The notes beneath the pieces are model-generated. The model was not told the DNA's origin. It ran no database searches and saw nothing but the letters and a program-made list of their open reading frames with translations. From Streptomyces sp. JH34 (GTDB taxonomy: Bacteria > Actinomycetota > Actinomycetes > Streptomycetales > Streptomycetaceae), in assembly GCF_029428875.1 (NCBI RefSeq), contig NZ_JAJSOO010000001.1:930001-994000 (forward strand): a stretch of DNA of 64,000 nt, read 5' to 3'. Both the position numbers and the translations under genes were made by a program. Shown piece by piece: positions 42,626-50,966 of this stretch. Positions within the stretch are counted from its first letter, which is position 1. Each line of letters opens with the position of its first letter.

Positions 42626-43735
42626 TCAGTCCCCGCAGCGGCTCTCGCGGAGCGAGTGCAGGTGCTCGCTGGACTTGCGGGCGAAGGCGAACGACTCGGC
42701 CGGGTTGTCGTGCTCGGTCTGCCAGTGGTGGTAGGTGCGGCCGAATGGGGTCTCCCCTGGTCGAGCGGAGCCGAGACCTTGGGGATGCGTGCGCGCGGTG
42801 ACCCGGCTCAGGAAGTTCTTGTAGTCGATGTCGCCGTCACCGACGTCCGTCATGTCGTAGCCGTCGCGGGCGGCGTCGTTCCGGGTGCCGTCCTTGACGT
42901 GGAAGAGGGGGTAGCGGTCGGGCTGCTTGAGCACGTAGTCGATGGGGTTGAAGGGCGCCGGGGTGCCGTCCACCCGCTTGCCGAAGCGGAACTGGGCGCA
43001 GAACGCCCAGTAGATGTCCATCTCCAGGTAGACCAGGTCGGGGTCGGTCTCCGCGAGCAGGACGTCGTAGAGGCGCACCTTCGGCTTGTCGGTCGCGAAG
43101 GAGAACTCCTCCGCGTGGTTGTGCTGGTAGAACTTCATGCCGCGCTTGCGGGCCTCGGCGCCGTAGGTGTTGAAGTCCTCGGCGGCCCGCTTCCAGCCGT
43201 CGACCGTGGAGCCGTAGCGGAAGGGGCCGGAGGCCGTGCCGATGTGCTTGAGGCCGAGGGCCTGCGCCTCGTCGAGGACCTTGGTGAGGTTCTGCGCGAA
43301 GGTGTAGGCGCCCGGGTTGTTGTCGTCGTAGTAGCCGACGTGGCTGCCGATGGGGTTCAGCCCGTGGTCCTTGGCCAGCCTCTTGAGCTGGGCCAGGGTG
43401 ATGGCGCCGGCCGAGCCCTGGGTGTACCCGGCGAACTCGATCTCGTCGTAGCCGTACTTCTCCAGCTCGGCGAAGACGGGGGCGAAGCCGAGGGTGGAGA
43501 CCTTGTCGCGGAGGCTGTAGAGCTGGATGCCGAGGCGTCCGGGCGGCAGGACCGCGCGGCCCTTGCCGTGGCCGTTCGCGTGGCCGTGGTCCTTGCCGTG
43601 GCCGCTGTCCGGGCTCGTGGCCCGCGCGGCTGCGCCGCTGAGGAGGGTCGCGGCGGTGGCTCCTGCGGCGACGCCCAGGACGTTGCGGCGGCTGAGCCTG
43701 CTCGCGAGCTCGGGGTCCTTCGGGGTGCGGCTCAT
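42626..43735 (-). CDS. Tat-exported sugar phosphate isomerase/epimerase family protein
   Basis: A 369-residue TIM-barrel protein (xylose isomerase-like, AP endonuclease 2 family) with a twin-arginine signal peptide SRRNVLGVAAGATAATLL at about 15-32. A His/Gly-rich linker (GHGKDHGHANGHGKGR) is followed by the barrel, starting LGIQLYSLRDKVS. Metal-binding Glu/His occur in the stretch with FYQHNHAEEF and LEMDIYWAFCAQ. The barrel has an in-frame insertion (residues PQGLGSARPGETPFG) from a palindromic DNA element at 42747-42785. It is the last gene of the Ebo-like operon, 41 bp after eboF. AGGGAGA lies before ATG 43735. The substrate is unknown. Confidence 0.88.
   Translation of the reverse strand: MSRTPKDPELASRLSRRNVLGVAAGATAATLLSGAAARATSPDSGHGKDHGHANGHGKGRAVLPPGRLGIQLYSLRDKVSTLGFAPVFAELEKYGYDEIEFAGYTQGSAGAITLAQLKRLAKDHGLNPIGSHVGYYDDNNPGAYTFAQNLTKVLDEAQALGLKHIGTASGPFRYGSTVDGWKRAAEDFNTYGAEARKRGMKFYQHNHAEEFSFATDKPKVRLYDVLLAETDPDLVYLEMDIYWAFCAQFRFGKRVDGTPAPFNPIDYVLKQPDRYPLFHVKDGTRNDAARDGYDMTDVGDGDIDYKNFLSRVTARTHPQGLGSARPGETPFGRTYHHWQTEHDNPAESFAFARKSSEHLHSLRESRCGD
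42747..42785. repeat. Palindromic element inserted inside a coding region
   Basis: A 39-bp block GGGGTCTCCCCTGG...CCGAGACCTTGGGGA forms nested inverted repeats (GGTCTC with GAGACC; CCCC with GGGG). Similar dispersed palindromes are common in Streptomyces intergenic regions. Here it adds about 13 codons in frame to the TIM-barrel gene. Confidence 0.6.
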
Positions 43736-43776
43736 GATCACGAATCTCCCTGTGAACGTGCGGACGGGACGGATTG

Positions 43777-45168
43777 TCAGTGCAGTCCGGCAAGCTGGAG
43801 CAGCAAGGACTTCACTTCGGTGGCCTGGACTCGGCCGGTGAACGCGTGGGGGGTGGAGCAGAGGATGAGCGGACCTTCGTCGTCGCTCGTGGGGAGGCGG
43901 CCGTGGCTGCCGCGAACAGGTGAGGGGTCCAGGGGCACGACCGCCATGCGGTAGCGCATCCCGAGCTTCTTGCGGGCCACCGCCGCGGCGGCCCTGACCC
44001 GGACGTAGGGGTCCTGGGGGTCCATGAAGAGCTCCACGGGGTCGTAACCCGGTTTGCGGTGGATCTCGACGAGCTGCGCGAAGTCGGGTGCGCGGTCGTC
44101 GTCGAGCCAGTAGTAGTACGTGAACCAGGCGTCCTTCTCCGCGACGGCGACGAGCTCGCCGGAGCGGGGATGGTCGAGGTGGTGGGCCTTCTTGCCGTCG
44201 TCGTCGAGGAGCTCGGCGATGCCGGGGAGGTCCGCGAGGGCTTCGCGGGTGGCTTCCAGGTCCTCGGGCCGGCGCACGTAGACGTGGGCGAGCTGGTGGT
44301 CGGCGACCGCGAAGGCGCGGGAGGCCATCGGGTCGAGGTACTCCATGCCGTCCTGGGTGTGGACCTCCAGCAGGCCGGCGCGGCGCAGGGCGCGGTTGAT
44401 GTCGACGGGCCGGTCGACGCGGGTGATGCCGTACTCGGAGAGCGCGACGACGGTGCGGCCGGCGGCCCTGGCGTCGTCGAGCAGGGGCGCCACGGCCCGG
44501 TCGAGGTCGGCGGCGGCCCGGTGGGAGCGGGCGTCGTCGGGACCGTAGCGCTGGAGGTCGTAGTCGAGGTGCGGGAGGTAGCAGAGGGCCAGGTCGGGGG
44601 AGCGGGTGGCGAGGACGTGCCGGGTGGCGTCGATGATCCACTGCGAGGAGACGAGGTCGGCGCCGGGACCCCAGAAGTGGAAGAGGGGGAAGGTGCCGAG
44701 CTCCTCCGTCAGTTCGTCGTGCAGCTCCGGTGGCCTGGTGTAGCAGTCGGGTTCCTTGCGGCCGTCGGCGTAGTAGACGGGGCGCGGGGTGACGGTCCAG
44801 TCGGTGTCGGCGCCCATCGCGTACCACCAGCAGATGTTGGCGACGGTGTAGCCGGGGTGGGCGCGCCGGGCGGCGTCCCAGAGCTTGTCCCCCTCGACGA
44901 GCCCGTTGTGCTGGCGCCACAGGAGGACGTCGCCCAGCTCGCGGAAGTACCAGCCGTTGGCGACGATGCCGTGTTCGGCGGGGGTGGTGCCGGTGAGGAA
45001 GGTGGACTGCGCGGCGCAGGTGACGGCGGGCAGCACGGTGGCCAGGGGCGCCTTCGATCCGGCCATCGCCCGGAGGTTCGGCATGTGCCGCAGCAGTTGG
45101 GGGGTGAGGCCGACGACGTCGAGAACGAGGAGCGGGGTGGGAGAGGTGCCGGTGCCGGGTGCTGTCAC
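43777..45168 (-). CDS. Alkaline phosphatase/nucleotide pyrophosphatase-fold protein, EboF-like
   Basis: A 463-residue metal-dependent phosphohydrolase fold protein (alkaline phosphatase / NPP superfamily). Visible are LLVLDVVGL (first metal Asp), PAVTCAAQSTFLTGTTPAEHGIVAN with the nucleophile Thr, YLPHLDYDLQRYGP (metal Asp/His) and ALSEYGITRV. There is no signal peptide, so it is cytosolic. EboF in cyanobacterial ebo clusters is of this fold. It starts at GTG 45168, overlapping the eboE stop (GTGA). It probably cleaves a phosphate ester or diester of the pathway intermediate. Confidence 0.85.
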   Translation of the reverse strand: MTAPGTGTSPTPLLVLDVVGLTPQLLRHMPNLRAMAGSKAPLATVLPAVTCAAQSTFLTGTTPAEHGIVANGWYFRELGDVLLWRQHNGLVEGDKLWDAARRAHPGYTVANICWWYAMGADTDWTVTPRPVYYADGRKEPDCYTRPPELHDELTEELGTFPLFHFWGPGADLVSSQWIIDATRHVLATRSPDLALCYLPHLDYDLQRYGPDDARSHRAAADLDRAVAPLLDDARAAGRTVVALSEYGITRVDRPVDINRALRRAGLLEVHTQDGMEYLDPMASRAFAVADHQLAHVYVRRPEDLEATREALADLPGIAELLDDDGKKAHHLDHPRSGELVAVAEKDAWFTYYYWLDDDRAPDFAQLVEIHRKPGYDPVELFMDPQDPYVRVRAAAAVARKKLGMRYRMAVVPLDPSPVRGSHGRLPTSDDEGPLILCSTPHAFTGRVQATEVKSLLLQLAGLH

Positions 45169-46340
45169 GGGAGCTCCTTCAGTCCGAGGTCGGCGAGGAG
45201 GTCGCGGGCGAGGGTGAGTTCGGCGGCGATCCCGTCGGCGAGCTGGGTGCGGGTGCGCGGCCGCAGCTGTGCGGGGAGCGCCTGCCAGGTGTACGTCTCG
45301 ACCTCCAGGTGGCGGGTCAGCGGCGCGGGTCCGCCGACGAGCCGGTCCAGCACGGTCTGGAGTACGGGGAGTGTGGAGGTGAGCGGGGGTGCGGGTGGCG
45401 CGTGCAGGGGGACGTGGAAGTGCGAGCGCCAGGGCGCCGCGTCGGGGAGCACGCCGCCGGACACCGCCTCGGCGAGGTCGTCGGTCCCCCGGAGGCCGGC
45501 CGTGGTGAGGGTGCGTGTCTGGTGCAGGAAGCGTGGTTCGGCGAAGGCGCCCAGCGCGGCGCGTACCTCGGGCAGGTGCGGGTGCTCGGCGTGCAGGGCC
45601 GCGGAGAGCTGTGCCTTGGCGACGGTGATCCCTGCCGCCCGCAGGGCGTCCAGGGCGGTGTCCGGGTCCTCGAAGGAGGTGGCGAGGTGGCAGGTGTCGA
45701 CGCAGATGCCGATGCGGTCGTGGCCCACCGCGGTGAGGGGGCCGATGGCGTCGGCGGTGGTCTCCACGGTGCAGCCCGGTTCGGGTTCGAGGCCGATCCT
45801 GATGGACTTGCCGGTCAGCTCGGCGAGGGCGTCGAGGCGCTGGGCGAGCGTGGTGAGTGCCTTCCGCGCCGTTCCGGCCGCCGAGGGGTCCTCGGCGTAC
45901 GGGGTGCGCCAGGCGATCGGCAGGGTGGAGACGCTGCCGTCGGTGACGTCGTCGGGGAGCAGGGCGGCGAGCAGCCGGGCCAGATCGGTGGTGTGGGCGA
46001 GCCGCTCGGGGTCGGTCCAGTCCGGCGTGTAGACGCGGTACTTGACCTCCTGCGCTCCGAAGCCCTCGTAGGGGAAGCCGTTGAGGGTGACCACTTCGAG
46101 GCCGCGGTGTTCGAGCTCGCCGCGAAGCGAGCGCAGTGCGGCGGGGTCGTTGATGAGGGCGCGGGCGGCGTCCCTGGCGAGCCAGAGGCCGATGCCGAGG
46201 CGGTCCCGCCCGAGCCGTCTGCGCACGGGCTCGCAGTGGTCGCGCAGTTGCGCGCGGACCCCTTCGAGGGTCTCGGCGGGGTGGACGTTCGTGCAGTAGG
46301 CGAGGTGGACGGTGGAGCCGTCGGGGTGGCGGAAGCGCAC
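45165..46340 (-). CDS. eboE: Metabolite traffic protein EboE-like (xylose isomerase-like TIM barrel)
   Basis: A 391-residue TIM-barrel protein typical of EboE. It begins with HLAYCTNVHPAETLEGVRAQL and contains IGLWLARDAARAL, VVTLNGFPYEGFGAQEVKYRVYTPDWTDPERL, the metal-binding IGLEPEPGCTVETTADAI and CVDTCHLATSFE, and the C-terminal HLEVETYTWQALP. Ebo proteins are needed for precursor export in scytonemin synthesis. Here it lies within an operon of the other ebo genes. GTG 46340 is 3 bp from the eboB stop. The exact reaction is unknown. Confidence 0.88.
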   Translation of the reverse strand: MRFRHPDGSTVHLAYCTNVHPAETLEGVRAQLRDHCEPVRRRLGRDRLGIGLWLARDAARALINDPAALRSLRGELEHRGLEVVTLNGFPYEGFGAQEVKYRVYTPDWTDPERLAHTTDLARLLAALLPDDVTDGSVSTLPIAWRTPYAEDPSAAGTARKALTTLAQRLDALAELTGKSIRIGLEPEPGCTVETTADAIGPLTAVGHDRIGICVDTCHLATSFEDPDTALDALRAAGITVAKAQLSAALHAEHPHLPEVRAALGAFAEPRFLHQTRTLTTAGLRGTDDLAEAVSGGVLPDAAPWRSHFHVPLHAPPAPPLTSTLPVLQTVLDRLVGGPAPLTRHLEVETYTWQALPAQLRPRTRTQLADGIAAELTLARDLLADLGLKELP

Positions 46341-46343
46341 GGT

Positions 46344-47192
46344 TCACTCCCCGCCGCGGAGGATGGAGTTGCCCTCGTGGAGCGGGCCGGGGGCGGCGAT
46401 GTCGAGCTGGAGCCGGCCGCTCTGCCCGTAGAAGGCGACGGGGTTGCGCCAGAGCACCTTGTCGACGTCGTCCTCGTCGAATCCGGCCTTCAGCATGGTG
46501 TCGGCGACCTTGCGGGTCTTCAACGGGTCGCTCTTCCCCCAGTCGGCGGCCGAGTTGACGAGGATCCGGTCGGTGCCGTGGTTCCGCAGGACCGTGATCA
46601 TGCGGTCCTCGTCCATCTTGGTGTCCGGGTAGATGGAGAACCCGGCCCAGCACCCGCTGTCGAGGGCGTCTTGCACCGTCGTCTCGTTGAGGTGGTCGAG
46701 GAGGACCAGCTCGGGTGCCAGGTCCGATTCGCGGACGACGTCGATGGTGCGGTGCAGCCCGGCGAGTTTGTCGCGGTGCGGGGTGTGCACGAGCGCGGGG
46801 AGTCCGTGGTCGGCGGCGAGCTGCAGCTGGGTGGCGAGGGCGGTGTCCTCGGCGGGGGTCATCGAGTCGTAGCCGATCTCACCGACGGCGACGACGGAGT
46901 CCTTGACGAGGTAGCGGGGCAGGGCGTCCATGACGGGGGTGCAGCGGGGGTCGTTCGCCTCCTTCGGGTTGAGGGCGAGCGTGCAGTGGTGGGCGATGCC
47001 GTACTGGGAGGCGCGGAAGGGCTCCCAGCCGAGGAGTGCGTCGAAGTAGTCGAAGAAGCTGGCGGGCGAGGTGCGGGGCTGGCCGAGCCAGAAGGACGGC
47101 TCGACGAGGGCGCGGACACCGGAGTCGTACATCGCCCGGTAGTCGTCCGTGGTGCGGGAGGACATGTGGATGTGGGGGTCGAAGATCCTCAT
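46344..47192 (-). CDS. eboB: TatD-like metal-dependent hydrolase, EboB-like
   Basis: A 282-residue TIM-barrel amidohydrolase-type protein. Metal-binding motifs are FDPHIHM (HxH), VAVGEIGYDS (Glu), LVHTPHRD (His), LLDHLNE (His) and NSAADWGK (Asp). EboB of cyanobacterial clusters is TatD-like. It starts at ATG 47192, overlapping the eboA stop by ATGA. It is cytosolic. The substrate is unknown; it may process the same metabolite as EboE and EboF. Confidence 0.88.
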   Translation of the reverse strand: MRIFDPHIHMSSRTTDDYRAMYDSGVRALVEPSFWLGQPRTSPASFFDYFDALLGWEPFRASQYGIAHHCTLALNPKEANDPRCTPVMDALPRYLVKDSVVAVGEIGYDSMTPAEDTALATQLQLAADHGLPALVHTPHRDKLAGLHRTIDVVRESDLAPELVLLDHLNETTVQDALDSGCWAGFSIYPDTKMDEDRMITVLRNHGTDRILVNSAADWGKSDPLKTRKVADTMLKAGFDEDDVDKVLWRNPVAFYGQSGRLQLDIAAPGPLHEGNSILRGGE

Positions 47193-47827
47193 CGGGCTTC
47201 CTCCGTGGGCGTGGGGGCGGGGGTGGGCGCCGGGGCCGTGAGTTCCAGGACGGTCCGCAGTCCGGCGGGTACGGCACGTCCCGCCGCTGTCCGTTCCGTC
47301 GCGAAGTCGCCGAGCATGCGCGCCAGTTCGGCGTCGCCACGGGCCCGCTCCGCCAGCCGGTCGAGGGCCTCGACGGGGACCTCCGTGAAGAGGCACTTGA
47401 GGACGGCGTGCCGCCAGCCGTGCGCGTCGAGGTGGGCGGCGCCGTAGGGGCCGACGGCGGCGGCGACCAGCCGGGTGTCGTTGGTGCGCAGGGCGTCCTC
47501 GACGAGCGGGAGGGCGGCGGCGCCGAGGTCGAGCCGGTGCAGGGTGAGGAGGACGGCGCGGCGTTCGGCGGCGGTGCCCCGCTCGTAGAGCCTCGTCACG
47601 GCGGACAGCGCCGGCCGGGCTTCGAGGAGCAGCAGCGCGCGTACGGAGTCGGCGTGTTCGAGTCCGCAGTGTCTTCCCGCCGAGGCGAACCTCAGTTCCC
47701 AGGGCGGGTCGCCGCTGTCGGCGTCGGGGTGGGCCGCTGCGTGGGCGGCCTCGGCGAGCGCTTCGTCGAGCCAGGCCCTGGCGGCGCCGCGGAGCAGGTC
47801 GTCGAGTTCGTCGCGGCTGGTCAGCAC
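47189..47827 (-). CDS. eboA: EboA domain-containing protein
   Basis: A 212-residue, mostly helical protein matching EboA, an uncharacterised domain named for ebo operons. Recognisable are WELRFASAGRHCGLEHADSVRALLLLEA, ALRTNDTRLVAAAVGPYGAAHLDAHGWRHAVLKCLFTEVPVEALDRLAERA and a helical end. The C-terminal PAPTPAPTPTEEAR tail is disordered. It starts at GTG 47827 with a 7-bp overlap on the preceding isomerase gene. The function is unknown; in Nostoc the ebo cluster is required to move the scytonemin precursor to the periplasm. Confidence 0.88.
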   Translation of the reverse strand: MLTSRDELDDLLRGAARAWLDEALAEAAHAAAHPDADSGDPPWELRFASAGRHCGLEHADSVRALLLLEARPALSAVTRLYERGTAAERRAVLLTLHRLDLGAAALPLVEDALRTNDTRLVAAAVGPYGAAHLDAHGWRHAVLKCLFTEVPVEALDRLAERARGDAELARMLGDFATERTAAGRAVPAGLRTVLELTAPAPTPAPTPTEEAR

Positions 47828-48684
47828 GGTGCGGCTCCCTTCGTCGTCCCGGCGGCGCGGCGCAGGAAGTCCAGCGAGGTGCGGGCGAGTTCCGGGCCCG
47901 CGTGGGAGTGCCGGGGCAGTTCGACGACGGTGAGGCCGGCGTATCCGGTGGCGGCGAGCGCTTCGAGCACCGGCGGGAAGTCGATCTCGCCGTCGCCGAA
48001 CGGCAGGTGTTCGTGGACACCGCGGCGCATGTCCTCGATCTGGACGTGGCGCAGCCAGGGGGCGGCTTCCTTCACGCAGTCGGCGGGTGAGGCGGGTTCC
48101 AGGCACTGGCAGTGGCCGATGTCGAGGGTGAGTCCGAGGGGCTCCGGGTCGCCGAGGAGGGTGCGCAGGTGGTGGAAGTCGGCGAGTGCGGAGAGGAGAT
48201 GGCCGGGCTCGGGTTCGACGGCGAGGGGGATGCCCGCGCGGTCGGCGGCGTCCAGCACGGGGGCGAGTGCGCCGGTCAGTCGCTGCCAGGCGGTGTCCGG
48301 CGCGGTGTCCGGCGGGGTGATGCCGCTGAAGCAGTGCAGGGCGTGGGCACCGAGGCCGGCGGCGACCTCGACGGACCGGACGAGCAGCGCGGTGCGGGCG
48401 GCGCGGGCGTCGGGGTCGGGGTCGAGGAGGGACGGGCCGTGTTTGCGGCGGGGGTCGAGGACGTAGCGTGCGCCGGTCTCGACGGTGACACCGAGGCCCA
48501 GCCCGGACAGTCTGCGGGCCACCTGGCGGGTGCGGGCGGCGAGGTCCGGTGCCAGCGGGTCGAGGTGCATGTGGTCGAGGGTCAGCCCGACCCCGTCGTA
48601 GCCGAGGTCGGCGAGGAGGCCGAGTGCGTCGTCGAGCCGGAGGTCGGTCAGTCCGTTGGTGCCGTAACCGAGGCGGAGGGTCAT
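47821..48684 (-). CDS. Sugar phosphate isomerase/epimerase-like TIM barrel in Ebo operon
   Basis: A 287-residue AP endonuclease 2/xylose isomerase-like TIM barrel. It starts LGYGTNGLTDLRLDDALGLLADLGYDGV and has AVEPEPGHLLSALADF, LTLDIGHCQCLEP, HVQIEDMRRGVHEHLPFGDGEIDF and VVELPRHSHAGPEL, which supply the metal ligands Glu, Asp, His and Glu. It is a second barrel beside EboE and EboB. It overlaps eboC at its start (ATGA) and eboA at its end (7 bp). The likely task is isomerisation or epimerisation of a sugar-like intermediate. Confidence 0.87.
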   Translation of the reverse strand: MTLRLGYGTNGLTDLRLDDALGLLADLGYDGVGLTLDHMHLDPLAPDLAARTRQVARRLSGLGLGVTVETGARYVLDPRRKHGPSLLDPDPDARAARTALLVRSVEVAAGLGAHALHCFSGITPPDTAPDTAWQRLTGALAPVLDAADRAGIPLAVEPEPGHLLSALADFHHLRTLLGDPEPLGLTLDIGHCQCLEPASPADCVKEAAPWLRHVQIEDMRRGVHEHLPFGDGEIDFPPVLEALAATGYAGLTVVELPRHSHAGPELARTSLDFLRRAAGTTKGAAPC

Positions 48685-49754
48685 GTGGGGCTCACCTTCC
48701 GGGAGAGCGCCCGGGCCAGGGGGACGAGCCCCATGGCCGCGAGGCCGACGAGGGGTGCCCCGGACCGCGCCGCGAGCGCGGCCTGCAGCGGGATCATCGC
48801 CCGGATGCCGCCGCCGACAGCACGCTGGGTGAGGGGCGGGGAGGGGTTGAGGGCGGCGTGGAGGAGGGGGACGGCGGAGGTGCGGAGGTAGGCGGCGGCG
48901 AAGGCGGGGAGCAGCAGCCGCCCGGTGGCCGGCGTCCGCGGTGGCTCCCCCGTTGGGGGGCGGTCGCGCAGGACGGCGGCCCCGAGTGCGGTGACTCCGG
49001 CCAGTGCCGCCAGCGGCGCGGCGGTGGAGCCGCCCTGGACCTCGTGCCGGGAGACGGCGGTCACGGCGTAGGTGTGCGCGCCGAGCGCGAGGGCGGCGGA
49101 GAGCGCGGCGGCGGGTGCGCGGGCACCGGAGGGCCTGGAGGCAGCCGGCGAGGTGCCGGACGTCGCCGTCGCGCCGAGCAGCAGGTCCAGGGTGCGGGCC
49201 GAGGCCATCGCGGCCGGCCCGAGCTTCGTGTGCTTGAGGCGCAGGTCGTAGGCCCAGACCGTGGCCGCCAGGCCGGATGCCACGGCCAGGGCCGGCCGGC
49301 CCGCGCGGGCCGCGAGGACCAGACCCGCCGCCGTCAGTGCGCCCGCCGCGGCCAGTGCGGCCCCCGGCGTGACGCGTCCCGAGGGGATCGGGCGGTGCGG
49401 GCGGTCGGCGGCGTCCTCCTCCCGGTCCGCCCAGTCGTTGAGGGCCATGCCCGCCTCGTACAGGCACAGCGACGCGCCCACGGCGAGTGCGGTGCCCGGG
49501 CCGGGCCGCCGCCCGGCGGCAGCGGCCCCGGCGAGCGCGTCACCGGGCACGGTGAACAGCGCGGACACGCGCAGCAGTTCAGCCCAGGCGCGCAGGCGCG
49601 CCCTGGTGCGGGGCCTGTCCGGTGCGGGCGCAGTCCCGCCCGCACCGGACAGGCTGTCAGGGGGGCGGCTCACGGTGCCGGCTGCGGCGCGCGGCCCGCC
49701 GTCGAGCAGCCGGGGGGTGCCGGTCACGGCCGCGAGCAGCCGGGGGGGCCTCAT
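48681..49754 (-). CDS. eboC: UbiA-family prenyltransferase, EboC-like
   Basis: A 357-residue membrane prenyltransferase with about seven to nine helices. The first Asp-rich motif is NDWADREEDAADRPHRPIPSG (the NDxxDxxxD pattern), and a second acidic/polar site is near VWAYDLRLKHTKLG. UbiA proteins move a prenyl group from a polyprenyl diphosphate to an acceptor. The first 50 residues are Pro-rich and disordered. It starts at ATG 49754 and overlaps both neighbours by ATGA. In ebo operons EboC is thought to link the metabolite to a lipid. The acceptor here may be the cyclitol made by the upstream cyclase. Confidence 0.9.
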   Translation of the reverse strand: MRPPRLLAAVTGTPRLLDGGPRAAAGTVSRPPDSLSGAGGTAPAPDRPRTRARLRAWAELLRVSALFTVPGDALAGAAAAGRRPGPGTALAVGASLCLYEAGMALNDWADREEDAADRPHRPIPSGRVTPGAALAAAGALTAAGLVLAARAGRPALAVASGLAATVWAYDLRLKHTKLGPAAMASARTLDLLLGATATSGTSPAASRPSGARAPAAALSAALALGAHTYAVTAVSRHEVQGGSTAAPLAALAGVTALGAAVLRDRPPTGEPPRTPATGRLLLPAFAAAYLRTSAVPLLHAALNPSPPLTQRAVGGGIRAMIPLQAALAARSGAPLVGLAAMGLVPLARALSRKVSPT

Positions 49755-50869
49755 CGGGCCGCCCGCAGGCGTTCGGCGAAGGCCAGCAGTTCCTGGTACT
49801 GCTCGGGCAGTCCGGCCGGGCCGCCGTCGGGGTCCTTGAAGTAGAAGCCCAGTCCGGGCAGCGGTCCGGTCAGCCCCGTCTCGTGGGCGCGGGCCAGGAG
49901 ACGGGCCAGGTCCAGGACCAGCGGTGCGGCGAGGGCTGAGTCGCAGCCCTGCCAGATCGTCTGGAGGATCATGCGGGAGCCGAGGAACCCGTCGAAGGCG
50001 ATGTGGTCCCACGCCGTCTTCCAGTCCCCCATCGCCGGTACGTCGTCGATGTGGACCTCGCCCTCCGGCGCGCATCCGAGGGTGTCGGCGAGTACGCGTT
50101 CCTTCCCCGCGTTCTTGGCGGCCGCCGCGGCGGGGTCGGCCAGCGCCGCCCCGTCCCCGCCGCCCAGGAGGTTCGTGCCCGACCACGCGCGCACCGGCAG
50201 CGCGCGCTGGACGAACATCGGCGCGAGCACGGAGCGCAGCAGTGTCTGGCCCGTCTTGCCGTCGCGTCCGGCGTGGGGCAGTCCGCAGGAGTCGACGGCG
50301 TCCTGGAGGTGCGGGCTGCGCAGGCCGGTGGACGGGGTGAAGTTGACGTAGGGGCAGCCGGCGCGGAGTGCGGCCGCCGCGTAGAGGGAGCTGGCGGGCA
50401 GTCGGGAGTCGTCCTCGCCCGGGGCGGGTTCCGTCGAGGCGACGTTGATGACGACCGTGCGGGCCAGTCGGTGGCGTCGGGTGAAGTCCTGGATGTCCTC
50501 GGCGAAGGCCGCGACGAGTTCCTCGTCGGTTCGGGTGTCGCCGGGGAGGGGGCCGCCGAGGCGGATCTCCTCGTCGGCGGCGGCGAGTTCGGAACCCACT
50601 GCCGAGGGAAGGCCGTGCGGGAGCACTCCCCCGGCCGCGAGGGCCTCGGCCCGCTTGGGCAGCGGGCAGTCGAGGGTGTCGTGGCCGCCGAAGACGAGGG
50701 AGGTCAGCGGGGGCAGCCCGGCGCCGTGGAAGGGTGGTGTCTCGGTGACCATGCCGGTCGGCGGGTGGAGCCCTGCCGCGACGGCCGCGCACCCCGCGGT
50801 GGCGGTGGTGGCGACGGAGCCGCGTGCTCCGATGAACCAGACTCCGGTACGAACGGCGTGTGCGGTCAC
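49751..50869 (-). CDS. Myo-inositol-1-phosphate synthase-family cyclase, first gene of Ebo operon
   Basis: A 372-residue NAD-dependent cyclase of the inositol-3-phosphate synthase family. Visible are the NAD motif GVWFIGARGSVATT (about residues 9-22), VVINVASTEPAP, YVNFTPSTGL, GRDGKTGQTLLRSVLAPMF (a family signature with active Lys) and WSGTNLLGGGDG. It converts glucose-6-phosphate or an analogue to a cyclitol phosphate. It replaces the dehydroquinate-synthase-like EboD of the classic operon, also an NAD-dependent sugar phosphate cyclase. GTG 50869 is preceded by GGGAGGCAGCCC. It is coupled to eboC by ATGA. Confidence 0.88.
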   Translation of the reverse strand: MTAHAVRTGVWFIGARGSVATTATAGCAAVAAGLHPPTGMVTETPPFHGAGLPPLTSLVFGGHDTLDCPLPKRAEALAAGGVLPHGLPSAVGSELAAADEEIRLGGPLPGDTRTDEELVAAFAEDIQDFTRRHRLARTVVINVASTEPAPGEDDSRLPASSLYAAAALRAGCPYVNFTPSTGLRSPHLQDAVDSCGLPHAGRDGKTGQTLLRSVLAPMFVQRALPVRAWSGTNLLGGGDGAALADPAAAAAKNAGKERVLADTLGCAPEGEVHIDDVPAMGDWKTAWDHIAFDGFLGSRMILQTIWQGCDSALAAPLVLDLARLLARAHETGLTGPLPGLGFYFKDPDGGPAGLPEQYQELLAFAERLRAAR

Positions 50870-50905
50870 GGGCTGCCTCCCAGGGCGGATGAAGAGGGGT
50901 GGTGG

Positions 50906-50947
50906 GGCGGCGGGCGGGGAGGAGTCGCACTTCCCCCGCCCGCCGCC
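50906..50947 (-). terminator. GC-rich hairpin between ThuA-type gene and Ebo operon
   Basis: A perfect 14-bp stem, GGCGGCGGGCGGGG at 50906-50919 with its complement at 50934-50947, sits in the 97-bp gap after the large exoprotein gene. It is a probable terminator, so the Ebo operon may have its own promoter or rely on read-through. Confidence 0.6.
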
Positions 50948-50966
50948 TTCGCAGGAGGTGGCCGCC

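Noticed and set aside
43777..46653. Very long minus-strand frame through the phosphatase gene and two upstream neighbours.
   Set aside because: The upstream part is a shadow of the TIM-barrel EboE and EboB genes in another frame; the real start is the GTG at 45168.
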